From positions 1 through 15,602 of the forward strand of contig CAADUC010000087.1 of the NCBI GenBank assembly GCA_900752115.1: a stretch of DNA of 15,602 nt, given 5' to 3'. Numbering within the stretch: the first letter of the stretch is position 1; each line of letters starts with the position of its first letter. A program made the translations under genes and the position numbers. The stretch is from Clostridia bacterium (GTDB lineage: Bacteria; Bacillota; Clostridia; Oscillospirales; Acutalibacteraceae). Under the pieces are notes generated by a model. The model saw nothing but the letters and a program-made list of their open reading frames with translations, did no database searches and was not told the DNA's origin. Shown in pieces: positions 13,606-15,602 of the stretch.

Positions 13606-13914
13606 TCAGCCGTTAATGGCCTCAATCTGGACCTTCGTGTAGGGCTGTCTGTGGCCCATCTTGCGCTGCTCATTCTTCTTCGGCTTGTAAGTAAACACCG
13701 TAATCTTCTTCGCCTTGCCGTTCTTGAGCACCTTGCCCTTTACGCTGGCACCCTCGACATAGGGAGCGCCAATCTTCAGGCCGTTCTCATCGTTCAGGGC
13801 AATCACCTTGAACTCAACGACGGAGTCCTCTTCAGCCGCAAGCTTCTCAACGTAAATCACGTCGCCGTACTGTACCTTGTACTGCTTGCCGCCGGTTTCA
13901 ATCACTGCAAACAT
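13606..13914 (-). CDS. rplU: 50S ribosomal protein L21
   Basis: A 102-residue L21 of the large ribosomal subunit, which binds 23S rRNA. It opens with [25 protein letters not shown] and ends with the KRKGHRQ-like segment [19 protein letters not shown] set the start at 13912-13914, which is the universal N-terminus; the open frame runs 38 codons upstream through the leader and promoter, which cannot be translated from this transcript. The ribosome binding site (AGGA) is weak, in keeping with control by the structured leader. First gene of the rplU-prp-rpmA unit. Confidence 0.97.
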   Translation of the reverse strand: MFAVIETGGKQYKVQYGDVIYVEKLAAEEDSVVEFKVIALNDENGLKIGAPYVEGASVKGKVLKNGKAKKITVFTYKPKKNEQRKMGHRQPYTKVQIEAING

Positions 13915-13993
13915 GGCAAATCCTGCCTTTACTATAAACTCGCTATCTCCGGGCGGAGCTTGCGCCCACTTAAAGGAGCCCGTAATAAGCGGC
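13915..13993 (-). ncRNA. L21 leader, candidate ribosomal-protein autoregulatory element
   Basis: The roughly 79-base leader between the predicted start of transcription and rplU contains a stem GGGCG/CGCCC with a seven-base loop, enclosed by CTCC/GGAG. An L21 leader family upstream of rplU is known in Bacillota, where it is thought to bind L21 and repress its own operon. Assignment rests on position and the visible stem, not on a covariance search. Confidence 0.55.
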
Positions 13994-13999
13994 TTAAAT

Positions 14000-14028
14000 A
14001 GCATATCACAATCCGTCAAGCTTGTCAA
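14000..14028 (-). promoter_or_regulatory. Sigma-A promoter of rplU-prp-rpmA
   Basis: On the minus strand a perfect TTGACA (14023-14028) and TATGCT (14000-14005) are separated by 17 bases. Transcription should start near 13993. Confidence 0.82.
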
Positions 14029-14156
14029 CAGGAAAACAGGCTTTTACAGCGCTTCCTGCCGCCGTTTTCAAAGCGTCCTGCTCCTTTGCCGGATATCTCT
14101 CCTTGTCATTGCATATCAGAATTTGTTGTTTTTAATAAAAAATGGCGCGAATCGTT

Positions 14157-14185
14157 TTGACTTTTCATACAGCCCTTCGTATAAT
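14157..14185 (+). promoter_or_regulatory. Sigma-A promoter of the MFS transporter gene
   Basis: TTGACT (14157-14162), a 17-base spacer and a perfect TATAAT (14180-14185). Transcription should start near 14192, leaving about 70 bases of leader before the MFS frame. The promoter is intact although the gene downstream is not. Confidence 0.78.
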
Positions 14186-14260
14186 AAAGCCGAGGCGCTT
14201 TGACAGGCCGCTTCGCCATCATCCATCCGACAAGGATGCGTCAGAAAAGAGTGATTTTTC

Positions 14261-15375
14261 TTGTCCGGAAACACAACCCCAATCCGGCTCCGAAAGCTGC
14301 CGGAGGGCAAGGCCACTTTTGCCCTCCTCGTTGTCACCTGGCTGACCTACTTCTCTCTGTACCTTGGCCGCCTGAATTTCTCAGCCGGTATGAGCGACAT
14401 GATTGAAAACGGCGGCTCTCCAAAGCAGAGCTCGGCCTGGTTCCGGCCGCGTTTTTCTGCTCCTACGGCTTCGGGCAATTTTTCAGCGGCCTTCTCGGCG
14501 ATCGTTTTTCTCCCAAGCTTCTCGTTTTTACCGGCGTACTCGGCTCCTCCCTGCTGAACCTCGCGTTTCCGTTCTGCAGCTCTGTTCCCCTCATGGCAGC
14601 CATCTGGTTTGTCAACGGACTGGCTCAATCGCTCGTCTGGGCTCCCATGGCCCGCTTAATAGCCGACCGCGCGTCGGGAACGCAGTGCGTTCGGATTATC
14701 CTTCTGCTGTCCACCACCAGTCCGGCCGGAACGCTGTGCGCCTACGGTCTGAGCGCCGTCACCATCCAAACGGGCGGCTGGCAGGCCAGCTTCTGGTTTG
14801 CCGCCGTGTTCCTGTTTCTTGTCTCGCTCTTCTGGCTGATCGGCGTGATGCGTCTCGAACGGCTGGCCGACCTGCACGGTACTCCGGAACCCCCGCCTCC
14901 GCCAAGGAAACAGGAGCACGAGAAAGGCGGAAGCCTTCTGCACATTCTGATTCCTTCCGGTCTCCTGATTCTTCTTTTGGGAGCCTGCCTGCACGGTACG
15001 CTGAAAGACGGACTGACCACATGGATCCCCACCTACCTGACGGAGGCGTTTTCCATTTCTCCCTCTTTCTCCGTCGCGTTGACCACCGTGATGCCGATTG
15101 TCAACCTGCTCGGCGTTTTCCTTGCCAACCGTCTGAACGAGCGGCTGGGCAATGAAGCGTTTACCGCCTCCTTCTTCTTCGGCGTCGCACTGCTCTCCAT
15201 TCTGATTCTGACCCTGTTCGGCAGTTCCTCGCTGGTGCTGAGCGTTTTGCTGTTTGCAATCGTTACTTCCGCAATGACTGCCGCCAATACGGTTTTCAAC
15301 TCGATCCTTCCGCTGCATTTTCGTCAGCACAGCGCCGTTTCCACAGCTACAGGAGCTCTCAACGCGGTTACCTAA
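14261..15375 (+). pseudogene. MFS transporter, frameshifted and truncated
   Basis: A major facilitator, organophosphate:phosphate antiporter-like in its sequence (TYFSLYLGRLNFSAGMSDMIENGG at the N-terminus; LHGTLKDGLTTWIPTYLTEAF in the second half). The N-terminal frame starts at a TTG at 14261 with only a weak upstream AAAGAG. At about 14411-14418 the reading frame changes: GGCGGCTCTCC must lose or gain a base for the protein to continue as LSKAELGLVPAAFFCSYGFGQ. From there it is open to 15375. Transmembrane helices 1 to about 11 can be traced. The protein then stops at ...TGALNAVT, where relatives continue with YLGSA and one or two more helices. Either the gene is a true pseudogene or the sequence has errors here. 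Substrate unknown. Confidence 0.85.
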
Positions 15376-15460
15376 CCTCTTCAACTTTTCCCGCGCCTTC
15401 AAGAGCCACTACGGGAAGTCTCCCAGCCACTTCCGGAAGGGGGAACAGGAAATACGCTGA
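15374..15460 (+). pseudogene. C-terminal remnant of an AraC-family regulator
   Basis: In the next frame after the MFS break, 28 codons ending at a TGA (15458-15460) contain FNFSRAFKSHYGKSPSHFRK. This is the end of the second helix-turn-helix of AraC/XylS regulators (compare the usual FSRxFKxxxGxSPxxYR). Nothing of the preceding HTH or of a sensor domain is present, so it is a fragment abutting the MFS gene. The two pieces meet within about 15362-15376. Confidence 0.75.
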
Positions 15461-15509
15461 AAGCCTTTTCCTCCTTTACATGAAAAAACGTGTTTTCCTG
15501 CGCAAATCA

Positions 15510-15533
15510 AAACCACTAGTAAACTAGTGGTTT
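15510..15533. terminator. Perfect 11-bp hairpin after the AraC remnant
   Basis: AAACCACTAGT (15510-15520) and ACTAGTGGTTT (15523-15533) are exact complements with two bases between. T residues follow on the plus strand only within the stem, and A residues precede it, so it could be a terminator for the AraC gene. It may equally be the end hairpin of an insertion element. Confidence 0.5.
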
Positions 15534-15538
15534 GCTCA

Positions 15539-15583
15539 GACCCCAGAGGGGTCAGTACTTGCTGACCCCTGAAAGGGGTACTG
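15539..15583. repeat. Tandem hairpins at the right edge (possible insertion-element end)
   Basis: Two stems share the same core: GACCCC/GGGGTC (15539-15553) with loop AGA, and ACCCCT/AGGGGT (15565-15579) with loop GAA. The outer CAGT/ACTG (15553-15556 with 15580-15583) enclose the second. Such clustered short hairpins are typical of the ends and 5' regions of IS200/IS605 elements, but no transposase is visible before the window ends at 15602. Confidence 0.45.
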
Positions 15584-15602
15584 AGGGTTTGTCATCGCAT
15601 CA

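Noticed and set aside
13914..14028. 38-codon N-terminal extension of L21
   Set aside because: The extension is unlike any L21 and overlaps the promoter and the leader, so it cannot be translated from the predicted transcript.
14416..14424. Programmed frameshift in the MFS gene
   Set aside because: There is no slippery heptamer, no obvious stimulatory structure, and MFS genes are not known to use recoding. A mutation or sequence error is simpler.

Overview
The window is chromosomal DNA from a moderately GC-rich Bacillota bacterium, most likely a gut-type Clostridia. The evidence is the rplU-prp-rpmA-obg cluster with an N-terminally extended L27, the mini-RNase III gene mrnC, strong AGGAGG ribosome binding sites, a DUF3793-flavodoxin pair and a clostridial-style LuxS. 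No rRNA, tRNA or CRISPR array was seen.

Layout. Positions 1-360 hold a hairpin, no convincing gene, and then a strong promoter with two near-identical palindromic operators flanking a terminator-like hairpin. This drives a rightward DUF3793 gene and a flavodoxin gene (361-1437), which end at a strong bidirectional terminator (1580-1618). Everything from 1938 to 9697 reads leftward: a zinc-dependent phospholipase C-like gene with luxS (AI-2 synthesis); a polar amino-acid ABC transporter (binding lipoprotein, permease, ATPase) with a dyad over its promoter; ilvE (branched-chain aminotransferase) with a RluA-type pseudouridine synthase; and an RsmF-like rRNA cytosine methyltransferase. A rightward 51-codon gene (9980-10135) lies between the methyltransferase and a YitT gene. 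It encodes a very hydrophilic protein and is preceded by a close match to the forespore sigma-G promoter pattern. Leftward again (10225-14028) come YitT, mrnC, obg, rpmA (L27), prp and rplU (L21): ribosome assembly and RNA-processing genes, with a structured L21 leader and a terminator hairpin between rpmA and obg.

The right end is damaged. A rightward MFS transporter has a single-base frameshift near its N-terminus. It then breaks off in mid-protein and runs directly into the last 28 codons of an AraC-family regulator. A cluster of perfect hairpins follows, resembling the ends of an IS200/IS605-type element or a terminator array, and continues to the window edge.

The features most worth a second look are the hidden 51-aa gene with its sigma-G-like promoter, the twin-operator/attenuator leader of the DUF3793-flavodoxin operon, the dyad over the transporter promoter, and the frameshifted, chimeric MFS/AraC locus.
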